Positions 6,760 through 13,569 of a stretch of 15,077 nt of DNA are shown one piece after another (the first letter of the stretch is position 1; each line of letters starts with the position of its first letter). Both the position numbers and the translations under genes were made by a program. The notes below the pieces were generated by a model. It was not told where the DNA came from. It saw only the letters and a program-made list of their open reading frames with translations, and made no database searches. Source of the DNA: Flavobacterium psychrophilum (GTDB lineage Bacteria; Bacteroidota; Bacteroidia; Flavobacteriales; Flavobacteriaceae); the NCBI GenBank assembly GCA_022729635.1, contig DZAU01000046.1:2213-17289 (forward strand), written 5' to 3'.

Positions 6760-6796
6760 TTTTCCTTGAACAATTCATATTAGTATACTTACATAA

Positions 6797-7519
6797 ATGA
6801 AACCAAACCTTTCTTTAGGAAAACTATATTTAATCCCAACCACTTTAGGCGAAGGCGATCCTAATGATGTTTTGCCACAAACTGTAAAAAGAACAATCGA
6901 TTTCATAGATGATTATATTGTGGAGAATGAAAAAACGGCCCGAAAATTCATAAAAAGTATTCAGCCTGAGAAAGTGCAAGCCTCACTCCGATTAAGTGCA
7001 TTAAATAAATACACCGAAGTTTCTGAACACGCCAAAATGATTCAACCTTGTTTACAGGGAAAAAATGTAGGTCTAATGAGCGAAGCGGGTTGTCCCGGAG
7101 TTGCTGATCCTGGCGCAGTGATTGTGAAACTGGCTCACGAAAAAGGCATTCAGGTTGTGCCATTAGTTGGTCCATCTTCTATTTTATTGGCAATTATGGC
7201 ATCTGGAATGAATGGCCAAAGTTTTGCATTCAACGGATACATCCCAATCGACAAATCCGAAAAAAAGACTGCGTTAAAAAATTTGGAAAAATTATCTCAA
7301 GACAAGAATCAATCCCAAATATTTATTGAAACACCTTATAGAAACAACAAAATGCTTGAAGATATTCTGCAAGTACTTAACCCTGCAACCCATCTTTGTG
7401 TTGCCGCAGACATCACATTACCCACGGAATTCATCAAAACTATGAGGGCATCAGATTGGAAAAAAATCAAGGTTGATTTACACAATCGACCTACAATTTT
7501 TATCATTCATAAAATGTAA
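6797..7519 (+). CDS. RsmI-like SAM-dependent methyltransferase (tetrapyrrole methylase fold)
   Basis: A 240-residue protein of the tetrapyrrole methylase superfamily, closest in motifs to RsmI, which 2'-O-methylates C1402 of 16S rRNA. It starts with KLYLIPTTLGE where RsmI has a similar first strand, then shows SEAGCPGVADPG (95-106) in place of the RsmI-type SDAGTPxxxDPG, VPLVGPSS (121-128) with the SAM-contacting loop, and FIETPYRN (176-183). The divergence at the second motif (GCPGVAD) and the shorter C-terminus suggest a RsmI paralogue and not RsmI itself, so the substrate is uncertain. ATG 6797 gives the expected N-terminus. No strong promoter was seen in the 37-base gap after Uma2, so readthrough is likely. 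Confidence 0.85.
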   Translation: MKPNLSLGKLYLIPTTLGEGDPNDVLPQTVKRTIDFIDDYIVENEKTARKFIKSIQPEKVQASLRLSALNKYTEVSEHAKMIQPCLQGKNVGLMSEAGCPGVADPGAVIVKLAHEKGIQVVPLVGPSSILLAIMASGMNGQSFAFNGYIPIDKSEKKTALKNLEKLSQDKNQSQIFIETPYRNNKMLEDILQVLNPATHLCVAADITLPTEFIKTMRASDWKKIKVDLHNRPTIFIIHKM

Positions 7520-7523
7520 GCAT

Positions 7524-7550
7524 AAAAAAAAACATCCGCCGTGGCGGATG
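7524..7550 (-). terminator. Rho-independent terminator, strongest in the minus direction
   Basis: CATCCGCC (7533-7540) pairs with GGCGGATG (7543-7550), giving an 8-base GC-rich stem. Read on the minus strand it is followed by nine T (complement of A 7524-7532), a standard terminator for the lysozyme-like gene that stops at 7573. In the plus direction only GGTTT follows, so it may also end the methyltransferase transcript but less efficiently. Confidence 0.85.
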
Positions 7551-7572
7551 GTTTAAAGTTTTATAGCTTAAA

Positions 7573-8208
7573 TTATTTTACAGTTGCATTACTATCGGCT
7601 ACAATTCCAGAGGTTTCATAACCTCCAAAATCTATCATATAACTACGTATCGATGTACCGTAAGCATCTTTAAAATAACGACTTCTACTATTCTTAAAAA
7701 ACTTTTTTACTGATCCTACTCCACCAAGATGTGCCGCCGCCAATATTCCGGATTCAGTAACCCGAATACCGCTGATAATTCTCCCTTCATATTTATAGAT
7801 AACATCTCTTAACAACCATTTATTTTGAGCAAGAAGAGCCACAAAAGCTTTTTCTTGTAATTTAGGGCTATTCAAAAACTGGTTACTATCATTTACACCA
7901 ACCGTTTTTAAAGTTTCAGCACCAAACTGATATTTTCCCAAATAACCCAGAGAATTAATTTTTTTGTATTTGCCTTGAGATTCCCTGAAAGCAATTGCTT
8001 CCTTGTAACCAATGAAGAATTTTCCTGTAAAAGGAACACTTAAATTTGTATAATCGTTTTGTTTTTGAGATGGATATAAATAAGATGTTCCATCCTTTTC
8101 ATTGGTAAGAAACCATTGGTTGGTGTCTAAATCGAAAGGTTTAAAACCTGAGCTTAAAAAAGCAATAATAAGAGTCAAAATTGTATAAAAAGACCATTTC
8201 TTTATCAT
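7573..8208 (-). CDS. Secreted lysozyme/transglycosylase-like protein
   Basis: A 211-residue protein with an N-terminal hydrophobic segment (about 5-20), so it is exported or membrane-anchored. The central part resembles the goose-lysozyme/soluble lytic transglycosylase fold: FRESQGKY with candidate catalytic Glu E76, then NSLGYLGKYQFG (85-96) corresponding to the G-x-YQF motif, and a later helical segment ESGILAAAHLGGVGSVKKFF. Such enzymes cleave the glycan strand of peptidoglycan. No LysM or other wall-binding domain is seen. The gene has its own promoter and a strong terminator, so it is a single-gene unit, though it follows mltG and the DUF2279-like gene on the same strand. The enzymatic call rests on these short motifs; a catalytically inactive wall-binding relative is possible. 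Confidence 0.68.
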   Translation of the reverse strand: MIKKWSFYTILTLIIAFLSSGFKPFDLDTNQWFLTNEKDGTSYLYPSQKQNDYTNLSVPFTGKFFIGYKEAIAFRESQGKYKKINSLGYLGKYQFGAETLKTVGVNDSNQFLNSPKLQEKAFVALLAQNKWLLRDVIYKYEGRIISGIRVTESGILAAAHLGGVGSVKKFFKNSRSRYFKDAYGTSIRSYMIDFGGYETSGIVADSNATVK

Positions 8209-8255
8209 AAATTGTTTTTCTTCAAACGCTGTCCCGTATTGAAATTTCTACGGTG

Positions 8256-8287
8256 CAAAGATAGAACAAAAATCATAAACCTGACAA
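8256..8287 (-). promoter_or_regulatory. Promoter of the lysozyme-like gene, with a palindrome over the -33 element
   Basis: On the minus strand TTG (8287-8285) is followed after 21 bases by TATCTTTG (8263-8256), matching TAnnTTTG exactly. The TTG is the loop of a perfect 6-base palindrome, ACCTGA/TCAGGT (8279-8284 and 8288-8293). The leader to ATG 8208 would be about 45 bases. Confidence 0.65.
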
Positions 8288-8305
8288 TCAGGTCGTTAAA
8301 CTTTT

Positions 8306-9220
8306 CTAAAAATAGATTAAGTACATTTTTATCTCGTTGAATGACCTGAACTCAATCGTTGGAGCAGGAATTTTCACAGTATTAAAAACCGAAAAAATAG
8401 TTTTCAAAAAATGAGATTTTGTTTCAATTTTTGTCAAATCTAAGTCTAAACTGAGATAAAATTGTCTAAATCTTTCTGGTTTTGGAGTCAAAAATAGAGG
8501 ACTATTCTCATTATTTCCGCTAATCATTCCTTCGGCTCCATAACCAAAAGCTAAATTGAGCCATTTTGGAATTTTTGAACCTTTGGAAAATGAATATAAA
8601 TTGACCGAAAACCAATAGGTTTGCCCGTTATAATCTTTCAATATTTGTTCAGGAAATGTACTTCCCAAAACATCCGGCCTGTAATTGGAATATTGGGTTT
8701 TATGATAGGAAAATTTTGGAATAATGCGTTGTTCGTTCCAAATCAGTTCTTGTGAAACATACAAAGCCGTTCCCGAAGCATTGGCAATTACATCGCCCAT
8801 TGATGCTCCCCATTCTTCTGAAAAGCCATCCATAACCTCAACAGCGGTCAGGAATACAAATCCTAAACTGGCACCATAAATGAGCTGATCTTTTTTGCTG
8901 GTTCCACTCCAATTCAAGGTTTCTGCACCAAACCTGCCAATGTGATAGGAAGAATATAAATGTCCCAATTTGTCCATTTGCATCCACTCGGCATTATCAT
9001 TAATAAAATGAAAATTTGATTTGGGATAATCCGCATACCAAAGTTGGTTGAGTCCAACCAAAGCTCCAGATGCCAAAACCGCTTCGGAAATAAAAACGGC
9101 GTTTTGCCTTTGTTTATTTAAAGTATCTGAAGGTTTTAAGAAATTATCTAATGAATTTTGAGCCCAAAAACTTTGGAAAATAAGCAAGAACAAAAAACAG
9201 ATTTTCGTCGAATATTTCAA
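8306..9220 (-). CDS. DUF2279/YfiM-like exported protein
   Basis: A 304-residue protein starting with a hydrophobic signal sequence that ends FQSFWAQ, so it is exported; the function is unknown. The middle has the features of DUF2279 (YfiM-like): MDKLGHLYSSYHIGRF (about 82-97) and EVMDGFSEEWGASMGDVIAN (128-147), with conserved His, Asp and Glu that could form a polar site in a membrane-embedded helical bundle. I chose TTG 9220, two bases after the mltG stop, because it puts the signal peptide at the very N-terminus. An earlier TTG at 9253 would add 11 charged residues and overlap mltG by 31 bases; the first internal ATG would remove the signal. The tight spacing implies cotranscription and perhaps translational coupling with mltG. 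Confidence 0.75.
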   Translation of the reverse strand: MKYSTKICFLFLLIFQSFWAQNSLDNFLKPSDTLNKQRQNAVFISEAVLASGALVGLNQLWYADYPKSNFHFINDNAEWMQMDKLGHLYSSYHIGRFGAETLNWSGTSKKDQLIYGASLGFVFLTAVEVMDGFSEEWGASMGDVIANASGTALYVSQELIWNEQRIIPKFSYHKTQYSNYRPDVLGSTFPEQILKDYNGQTYWFSVNLYSFSKGSKIPKWLNLAFGYGAEGMISGNNENSPLFLTPKPERFRQFYLSLDLDLTKIETKSHFLKTIFSVFNTVKIPAPTIEFRSFNEIKMYLIYF

Positions 9221-9222
9221 AA

Positions 9223-10263
9223 TTATCTTGTTACTCCTTGACTGTTTATCCAATCGGAATATTTCTTCGCATTTTTATTATGTTCCTCGAGAGTAGCGGC
9301 AAATTCGTGATACCCAAAACGATCTACACTCGCACAAAAGTAAATAAAGTTGTTTTTTTCGGGGTTTAAAACCGCTTCTAAAGCCGTGATGTCAGGCATT
9401 GCAATTGGTCCGGGAGGAAGACCTATATTTACATAAGTGTTATACGGAGAAGTCATTGTCAAATCATTATAAAAAACTCTTTTTATCGTTTGATTAAAAT
9501 CATTTGATTTCTTTTTTATGGCAAAAATCACGGTTGGATCAGCCTGAAGTGGCATTCCTTGTCTCATACGGTTCAAATAAACGCCGGCAATTCTGGGTCT
9601 TTCGTCTTTTTTTACGGATTCTTTGTGAACGATTGAAGCCAATATTGTTGCCTCAATTGGGGTCAATCCTTGTTTCGCGGCTTTTTCTGTGCGTTCCTTA
9701 TTCCAAAAATTGCGATATTCTTTAATCATTTTATCACGAAATTTCTCTGCAGAAATATTCCAATACACTTCATAAGTATTTGGAATAAAAACTACTAAAA
9801 CATTTTCATCCGTTAAACCATTTTCTTTCAAAAAGATAGAATCTTTGAAGGTTTTCAACAATGACAAGCTATCGGGTTCGATTTGGAAGCTAACTCTTCC
9901 TGCTAAATTTTCAACTCGTTCTTGATTATTGAATGCTAATTTCACGGGAACATTACTTCGTAAAGATTTAACCAACTGATAACTATTCATTCCATTTGTA
10001 AATAAAAAACGCCCCGGTTTTATGTTTTCGGGATAGCTTCTTTTGTTGGCAACCATTTCAAAACGATCCATATTTTCAACATAAGGCGCTATTATTTTTT
10101 TTACATCTTCATAACTGGAACCTGTTGGCACGTGAACGTAGATTTCCTTTTCGGAAAATTTAGTATTTTTCGAAAAAACTTGACGTGCCAAGATAAATCC
10201 GTAAATCAGTAAAACCGACATTAAAACAACGGATGCGATTGAGATGATTTTCTTTAAGTTCAA
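9223..10263 (-). CDS. mltG: Endolytic transglycosylase MltG
   Basis: MltG (YceG) is an inner-membrane lytic transglycosylase that cuts nascent peptidoglycan strands and may set their length. The 346-residue protein has a short cytoplasmic N-terminus, one membrane helix (about 6-26), a LysM-like region (about 41-105) and the catalytic YceG domain. The active-site region reads ILASIVHKESVKKDERP with catalytic Glu E215, followed by VYLNRMRQGMPLQADPT (228-244) and SPYNTYVNIGLPPGPI (272-287), all classic for the family. The start is TTG 10263: the family N-terminus NLKKIISIA follows it, and the first internal ATG would destroy the membrane helix. It lies 11 bases after the acetyltransferase stop and two bases before the next gene, so it is mid-operon. 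Confidence 0.94.
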   Translation of the reverse strand: MNLKKIISIASVVLMSVLLIYGFILARQVFSKNTKFSEKEIYVHVPTGSSYEDVKKIIAPYVENMDRFEMVANKRSYPENIKPGRFLFTNGMNSYQLVKSLRSNVPVKLAFNNQERVENLAGRVSFQIEPDSLSLLKTFKDSIFLKENGLTDENVLVVFIPNTYEVYWNISAEKFRDKMIKEYRNFWNKERTEKAAKQGLTPIEATILASIVHKESVKKDERPRIAGVYLNRMRQGMPLQADPTVIFAIKKKSNDFNQTIKRVFYNDLTMTSPYNTYVNIGLPPGPIAMPDITALEAVLNPEKNNFIYFCASVDRFGYHEFAATLEEHNKNAKKYSDWINSQGVTR

Positions 10264-10274
10264 AGTTGAAATTT

Positions 10275-10808
10275 TTAAAATTTAGTATTAATTAATTGAA
10301 AAATGGCTTCGTCTTTATACTTTCCGTTTACCAAAGTCCAATCTTTTTTCGTGCCAATTTTTTGAAATCCAAATTTAGTAAAAAGTGCGATACTGGCTTC
10401 GTTTTCCGTGCCAATATTTGCATATAATTGATGTAGATTCAAATGATAAAAGGAATACCGAATCAAAAGTTCTAAAGCTTCGGAACCAATATTCTGGTTT
10501 CTGTATTCATTGTCTTGAATGACAATCCCAACGCCTGCACGATTATTCTTGGGGTCAAAATCAAACAAATCAATTAATCCTATTGCCGGAAAGTCTTGGT
10601 CTTGACAAATCGCCAATCGTAACTGTTTGGCTTCATAAATATCCTGATGTGCATTTTCGAGATATTGCTTCACCAAAAACCGACTGTAAGGCGTTTGCGT
10701 ATTGCTTACTTCCCAAATGCTTTGGTCGTTTTCCATAGCATACACAAACTCCAAATCATTGGGTTCTAATGCTCGAATGTAGATGTTTTCGCCTTTTAGT
10801 GTTATCAT
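10275..10808 (-). CDS. GNAT acetyltransferase, RimJ/RimL (SpeG-like) type
   Basis: A 177-residue acetyltransferase of the Acetyltransf_3 group, which includes RimJ/RimL (ribosomal protein N-termini) and SpeG (polyamines). It opens with ITLKGENIYIRALEPNDLEF, typical of the group. The acetyl-CoA loop is YRNQNIGSEAL (102-112), with Asn at 106 where a Gly is usual. It closes with ENEASIALFTKFGFQKIG (135-152). The substrate is not predictable from sequence. ATG 10808 is the only sensible start. It sits between dapF (75 bases upstream) and mltG (11 bases downstream) on the same strand. With no clear promoter in the upstream gap, transcription from the dapF promoter is likely, although a repeat element fills that gap. 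Confidence 0.88.
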   Translation of the reverse strand: MITLKGENIYIRALEPNDLEFVYAMENDQSIWEVSNTQTPYSRFLVKQYLENAHQDIYEAKQLRLAICQDQDFPAIGLIDLFDFDPKNNRAGVGIVIQDNEYRNQNIGSEALELLIRYSFYHLNLHQLYANIGTENEASIALFTKFGFQKIGTKKDWTLVNGKYKDEAIFQLINTKF

Positions 10809-10810
10809 TT

Positions 10811-10853
10811 TAGAAGTTAGAAGTTAGCCCTTCGACTGCATTCAGGGTGACAG
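10811..10853. repeat. Intergenic element: TAGAAGT tandem plus CCCT/AGGG quasi-palindrome
   Basis: TAGAAGT occurs twice in tandem (10811-10817, 10818-10824), followed by CCCTTCGACTGCATTCAGGG (10828-10847), which has CCCT/AGGG ends and a TGCA centre, then TGACAG. The second part resembles, from memory, a very widespread Bacteroidota intergenic fragment (CCTGAGCGCAGTCGAAGG type). It occupies the gap between dapF and the acetyltransferase gene, starting three bases upstream of the latter's ATG. Confidence 0.55.
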
Positions 10854-10883
10854 TTTATAACAATATTATGAAATGGATTTTTT

Positions 10884-11687
10884 TTAAATTTCAATTTCTC
10901 CTTTAAACACAAACTCTGCCAGACCTTTCAGGAAAACATTGGTAAACTGTCCTTCGCTTTTTTCAAAAGAAACTTCCAGTTTTCCTCCTTCCACATTCAA
11001 ATGTATGGAAGTGGAATTGGTTTTTCCTGTTGCATTCATCGCAATGGCAGCAGCAGTTGCGCCTGTTCCGCAGGAAAGGGTTTCGTCTTCCACACCTCTT
11101 TCATAAGTGCGAAGTGAAAAAGTATTGCTGTCCATTTTTTTTACAAAATTGATGTTGCTTCCTGCTTTTCCGTATAATTGGCCGTATCGAATTTTTGAAC
11201 CATTTTCTTTTACATTATAGTTTTCTAAATTTTCTACTAATTGCACGTGATGTGGCGAACCCGTGTTTAGAAACGCATATTCAGGGGTGATTTTTACATT
11301 CGAAACATCAATCATTTTCAGAGAAACCCATCCGTTTTCATCAATTGTGGCTTGGTGCAAACCATCAGTTGCAATAAAAGTACAGCTGTTTTTGATGACA
11401 TTCAACTTTTTGGCGAAAGCCACTAAACAACGACCGCCATTGCCACACATTGAGCCTTCGTTTCCGTCGGAATTGTAATAAACCATTTTGAAATCAGCGG
11501 TCATTGCGAGTTTCGAAGCAACCTCATCGTTTTCCAATAAAATAAGTCCATCGCCACCAATACCAAAACGTCTGTCACACATAAGAGCAATAAGTTGAAC
11601 ATTTTCCTTTTGAAAAACCCCAGACCGATTGTCAATCATCACAAAATCGTTTCCTGTTCCTTGGTATTTATAAAATTCTATTTGCAT
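10884..11687 (-). CDS. dapF: Diaminopimelate epimerase
   Basis: DapF converts LL-diaminopimelate to meso-diaminopimelate in the cytoplasm. The product is a peptidoglycan cross-linking residue and the direct precursor of lysine. The 267-residue protein is of normal length and has both catalytic cysteines: C81 in GSMCGNGGRC (78-87) and C206 in LSCGTGATAAA (205-214). YQGTGNDFVMIDN at 8-20 is the N-terminal signature. I chose ATG 11687, where the family N-terminus MQIEFYKYQG begins. A longer open frame to 11807 would read through the promoter and an intergenic repeat. A complete promoter lies just upstream. The downstream order dapF, acetyltransferase, mltG, DUF2279-like gene joins peptidoglycan precursor supply to glycan-strand cleavage. 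Confidence 0.96.
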   Translation of the reverse strand: MQIEFYKYQGTGNDFVMIDNRSGVFQKENVQLIALMCDRRFGIGGDGLILLENDEVASKLAMTADFKMVYYNSDGNEGSMCGNGGRCLVAFAKKLNVIKNSCTFIATDGLHQATIDENGWVSLKMIDVSNVKITPEYAFLNTGSPHHVQLVENLENYNVKENGSKIRYGQLYGKAGSNINFVKKMDSNTFSLRTYERGVEDETLSCGTGATAAAIAMNATGKTNSTSIHLNVEGGKLEVSFEKSEGQFTNVFLKGLAEFVFKGEIEI

Positions 11688-11707
11688 TTTAGTTGAATTA
11701 TGTCGTA

Positions 11708-11741
11708 CAAAAGTACAACTATTGTAACTATTAGGCTCCAA
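11708..11741 (-). promoter_or_regulatory. Promoter of dapF and probably the whole minus-strand operon
   Basis: On the minus strand TTG (11741-11739) and TACTTTTG (11715-11708) are 23 bases apart and match the Bacteroidota consensus. The leader would be roughly 15-20 bases to ATG 11687. The -7 box lies in GTACAAAAGTAC (11706-11717), a small symmetrical sequence of unknown meaning. Confidence 0.65.
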
Positions 11742-11761
11742 AAAAAATCGGTAAATTTCTG

Positions 11762-11882
11762 CCACAAAGACGCAAAGGCACAAAGTTTTAATTAAAATAG
11801 TTGTCAATTAAGTCACAAATTTATCGTAATTATTTAAGCCTTTTGTAACTTCTTTTTCTTCGTGACTTCGTGACTTCGTGGC
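11762..11882. repeat. Inverted pair of 8-base-period repeats between dapF and htrA
   Basis: Left arm (11762-11784): CACAAAGA, CGCAAAGG, CACAAAG-type 8-base units starting after GC. Right arm (11858-11882): CTTCGTGA, CTTCGTGA, CTTCGTGG, whose reverse complement is CACGAAGT-type units. The arms are therefore opposed copies of one 8-base motif, separated by about 70 AT-rich bases. This accounts for much of the 310-base gap 11688-11997. The remainder holds the dapF promoter on the left and the htrA control region on the right. Open frames crossing it look like chance translations of the repeat. Confidence 0.7.
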
Positions 11883-11905
11883 AAAACATATAAATATTAA
11901 TGATA

Positions 11906-11967
11906 CGTTAAAGAATGTTAAACGAGCGTTAAACTGTTTTTTTGAAATATCAAAATTCATAATTTTA
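11906..11967 (+). promoter_or_regulatory. Candidate htrA control region: three phased GTTAAA repeats and a weak promoter
   Basis: GTTAAA occurs at 11907-11912, 11917-11922 and 11928-11933, with starts 10 and 11 bases apart, so the copies lie on one face of the helix. Each is preceded by C or T. Downstream are TTG (11942-11944) and TAATTTTA (11960-11967), a -7 box with one mismatch (final A for G) and a short 15-base spacing. If this promoter is used, the repeats span about -64 to -37, the usual place for an activator. Confidence 0.5.
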
Positions 11968-11997
11968 CGTTATAATTTCTTAAATATCTTTATAATT

Positions 11998-13398
11998 ATG
12001 AAAAAAATTTCAATCTTATTTTTGGTATCATTGTTAAGCGGAGCCGTAACTCTTGGCTCTTACAAATTGTTATTTGACGACAATGGCCACTTCTCTAAAA
12101 ACAAAAATTCAATTGTAACTTTAGCTCCCAATTCCTTTGAGAAACAGGTGGGATTATCCTCCGAAGCAGTTGATTTTACTGATGCAGCCGAAAAAACAAT
12201 CCATACAGTGGTTCACGTAAAAAATGTTTCCAGAAAAACGATTTCTAATCCAATTTTGGAATATTTTTATGGTTATAGAGGTTCACAATTGCAAGAGCAG
12301 GTCGGAACAGGTTCTGGCGTAATTATTTCGGAAGACGGTTATATTGTAACTAATAATCATGTTATAAAAGATGCTTCGGAAATTGAAATCACGTTAAATA
12401 ACAAGAAATCATATCCTGCAAAACTCATTGGAACCGATTCAAAAATGGACATTGCCCTGTTGAAAATCAATGCGGATGAAAAATTACCTTATACGGCTTT
12501 CGCCAATTCTGATTCTGTGAAAATTGGCGAATGGGTTTTGGCCGTGGGAAATCCTTACAACCTTACTTCGACTGTTACGGCAGGAATTATTTCGGCAAAA
12601 GCCAGAAATCTGGACACTAGCGGAATCCAATCTTTTATTCAAACTGATGCAGCCGTAAATCCCGGAAATAGTGGTGGCGCATTGGTGAATTCACGAGGAG
12701 AATTAATTGGAATTAACACGATGATTTCATCACCAACAGGTAGTTATGCTGGATATTCATTTGCAATTCCTTCGAATATTGCCAGAAAAATAATTGAGGA
12801 TTTAATGGAATTTGGCAATGTGCAAAGAGGAATTCTGGGTGTTGAAGGTGGCGAATTAAACGCTTTGGCTTCAAAGGAATTGGGTGTTCCAGAAACACAA
12901 GGCTTTTATGTTCAAAGAGTTTCCAAAAATTCCGGAGCCGAAAAAGCAGGTTTAGAAAAAGGCGATATTATTATAAAACTCGACAACCAAGATATTGCTA
13001 CTTATGCTGATCTTTCGGGCTATATCAACACAAAAAGACCCAACGACAAAGTGGAAGTCACTTTTATAAGAGACGGAAAAAACAAAGTTCTTCCCGTAAT
13101 TTTGAGCAAAAACGAGTTTTTCAGCACTGAATTTAAAGGTTTGGAATTAGAAAATATTGATGCTGCCGATAAGAGTAAATTTCACGTTGATTATGGAGTG
13201 AAAATAAGGTCTATTACCAACGAAAATCTGAAACAATACGAAGACGAACTCAAGGGAAACATTATTTTGAGCATCGATAATGTAAAGGCAAAAGATTTAG
13301 AAACCGTTTCCAAACTTTTGAAAAACAAAGAGGAAAATCAAAGCGTAAGATTGGAAATGATTAACAAAAACCGACAACTCATTCAGATTATTATTTAA
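11998..13398 (+). CDS. htrA: Do-family periplasmic serine protease/chaperone (HtrA/DegP)
   Basis: HtrA/DegP degrades or refolds misfolded envelope proteins in the periplasm. The 466-residue protein starts with a hydrophobic export or anchor segment (about 4-22). The trypsin-like domain (about 60-265) has the full catalytic triad: H121 in VTNNHVI, D151 in SKMDIALL and S225 in NPGNSGGALV. A first PDZ domain (about 278-368) includes KNSGAEKAGLEKGDII. A second, more degenerate one (about 375-463) has GNIILSIDNVKAKDL. I chose ATG 11998 because the signal segment follows directly; the longer frame from 11878 reads through the repeat and control region. It is monocistronic, with a control region before it and a strong terminator after it. 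Phased repeats upstream suggest activation, perhaps by envelope stress (inference). Confidence 0.95.
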   Translation: MKKISILFLVSLLSGAVTLGSYKLLFDDNGHFSKNKNSIVTLAPNSFEKQVGLSSEAVDFTDAAEKTIHTVVHVKNVSRKTISNPILEYFYGYRGSQLQEQVGTGSGVIISEDGYIVTNNHVIKDASEIEITLNNKKSYPAKLIGTDSKMDIALLKINADEKLPYTAFANSDSVKIGEWVLAVGNPYNLTSTVTAGIISAKARNLDTSGIQSFIQTDAAVNPGNSGGALVNSRGELIGINTMISSPTGSYAGYSFAIPSNIARKIIEDLMEFGNVQRGILGVEGGELNALASKELGVPETQGFYVQRVSKNSGAEKAGLEKGDIIIKLDNQDIATYADLSGYINTKRPNDKVEVTFIRDGKNKVLPVILSKNEFFSTEFKGLELENIDAADKSKFHVDYGVKIRSITNENLKQYEDELKGNIILSIDNVKAKDLETVSKLLKNKEENQSVRLEMINKNRQLIQIII

Positions 13399-13410
13399 AA
13401 TACATTTGAA

Positions 13411-13448
13411 AAAAAATCCGTCAAGACAATTATCGAGACGGATTTTTT
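13411..13448 (+). terminator. Rho-independent terminator of htrA
   Basis: AAAAAATCCGTC (13411-13422) is perfectly complementary to GACGGATTTTTT (13437-13448), with a 14-base loop. It lies 12 bases after the htrA stop and ends in T6, followed by ATTTTT. Because the stem starts with A6, it could also work in the minus direction for any transcript coming from the permease gene. Confidence 0.88.
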
Positions 13449-13458
13449 ATTTTTAAAT

Positions 13459-13545
13459 GGCACACAGATGACACAGATGGAGCAGATTGTCACGGATTTA
13501 AAACTATCGGTGGAGATCTGTATAATCCGTCGAAATCGGTGTCCC
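13459..13545. repeat. ACAGAT/ATCCG-type intergenic element with opposed arms
   Basis: The left arm (13459-13499) contains ACACAGATG twice, then CAGATT and CACGGATTT. The right arm (13516-13545) contains the opposed forms ATCTGT and AATCCGT followed by a direct AATCGGTGTCCC. The layout is an imperfect palindrome around 13500-13515. I recognise the type (ACAGAT...ACGGATT intergenic repeats seen in many Bacteroidota) from memory only. No coding potential is seen. Confidence 0.65.
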
Positions 13546-13569
13546 AATATTTAAAATAGTGTCACAGCA

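Noticed and set aside
6797..7519. Assignment as RsmI itself
   Set aside because: The second motif (GCPGVAD) and overall length differ from canonical RsmI, so only an RsmI-like methyltransferase is claimed.
11688..11807. N-terminal extension of DapF
   Set aside because: It reads through the dapF promoter and part of the CACAAAG repeat; the family N-terminus is at ATG 11687.
11762..11882. CRISPR array
   Set aside because: The units are 8 bases long, contiguous and opposed in direction, without spacers or cas genes.
11878..11997. N-terminal extension of HtrA
   Set aside because: It would bury the signal segment 40 residues inside and translate the repeat and the GTTAAA region.
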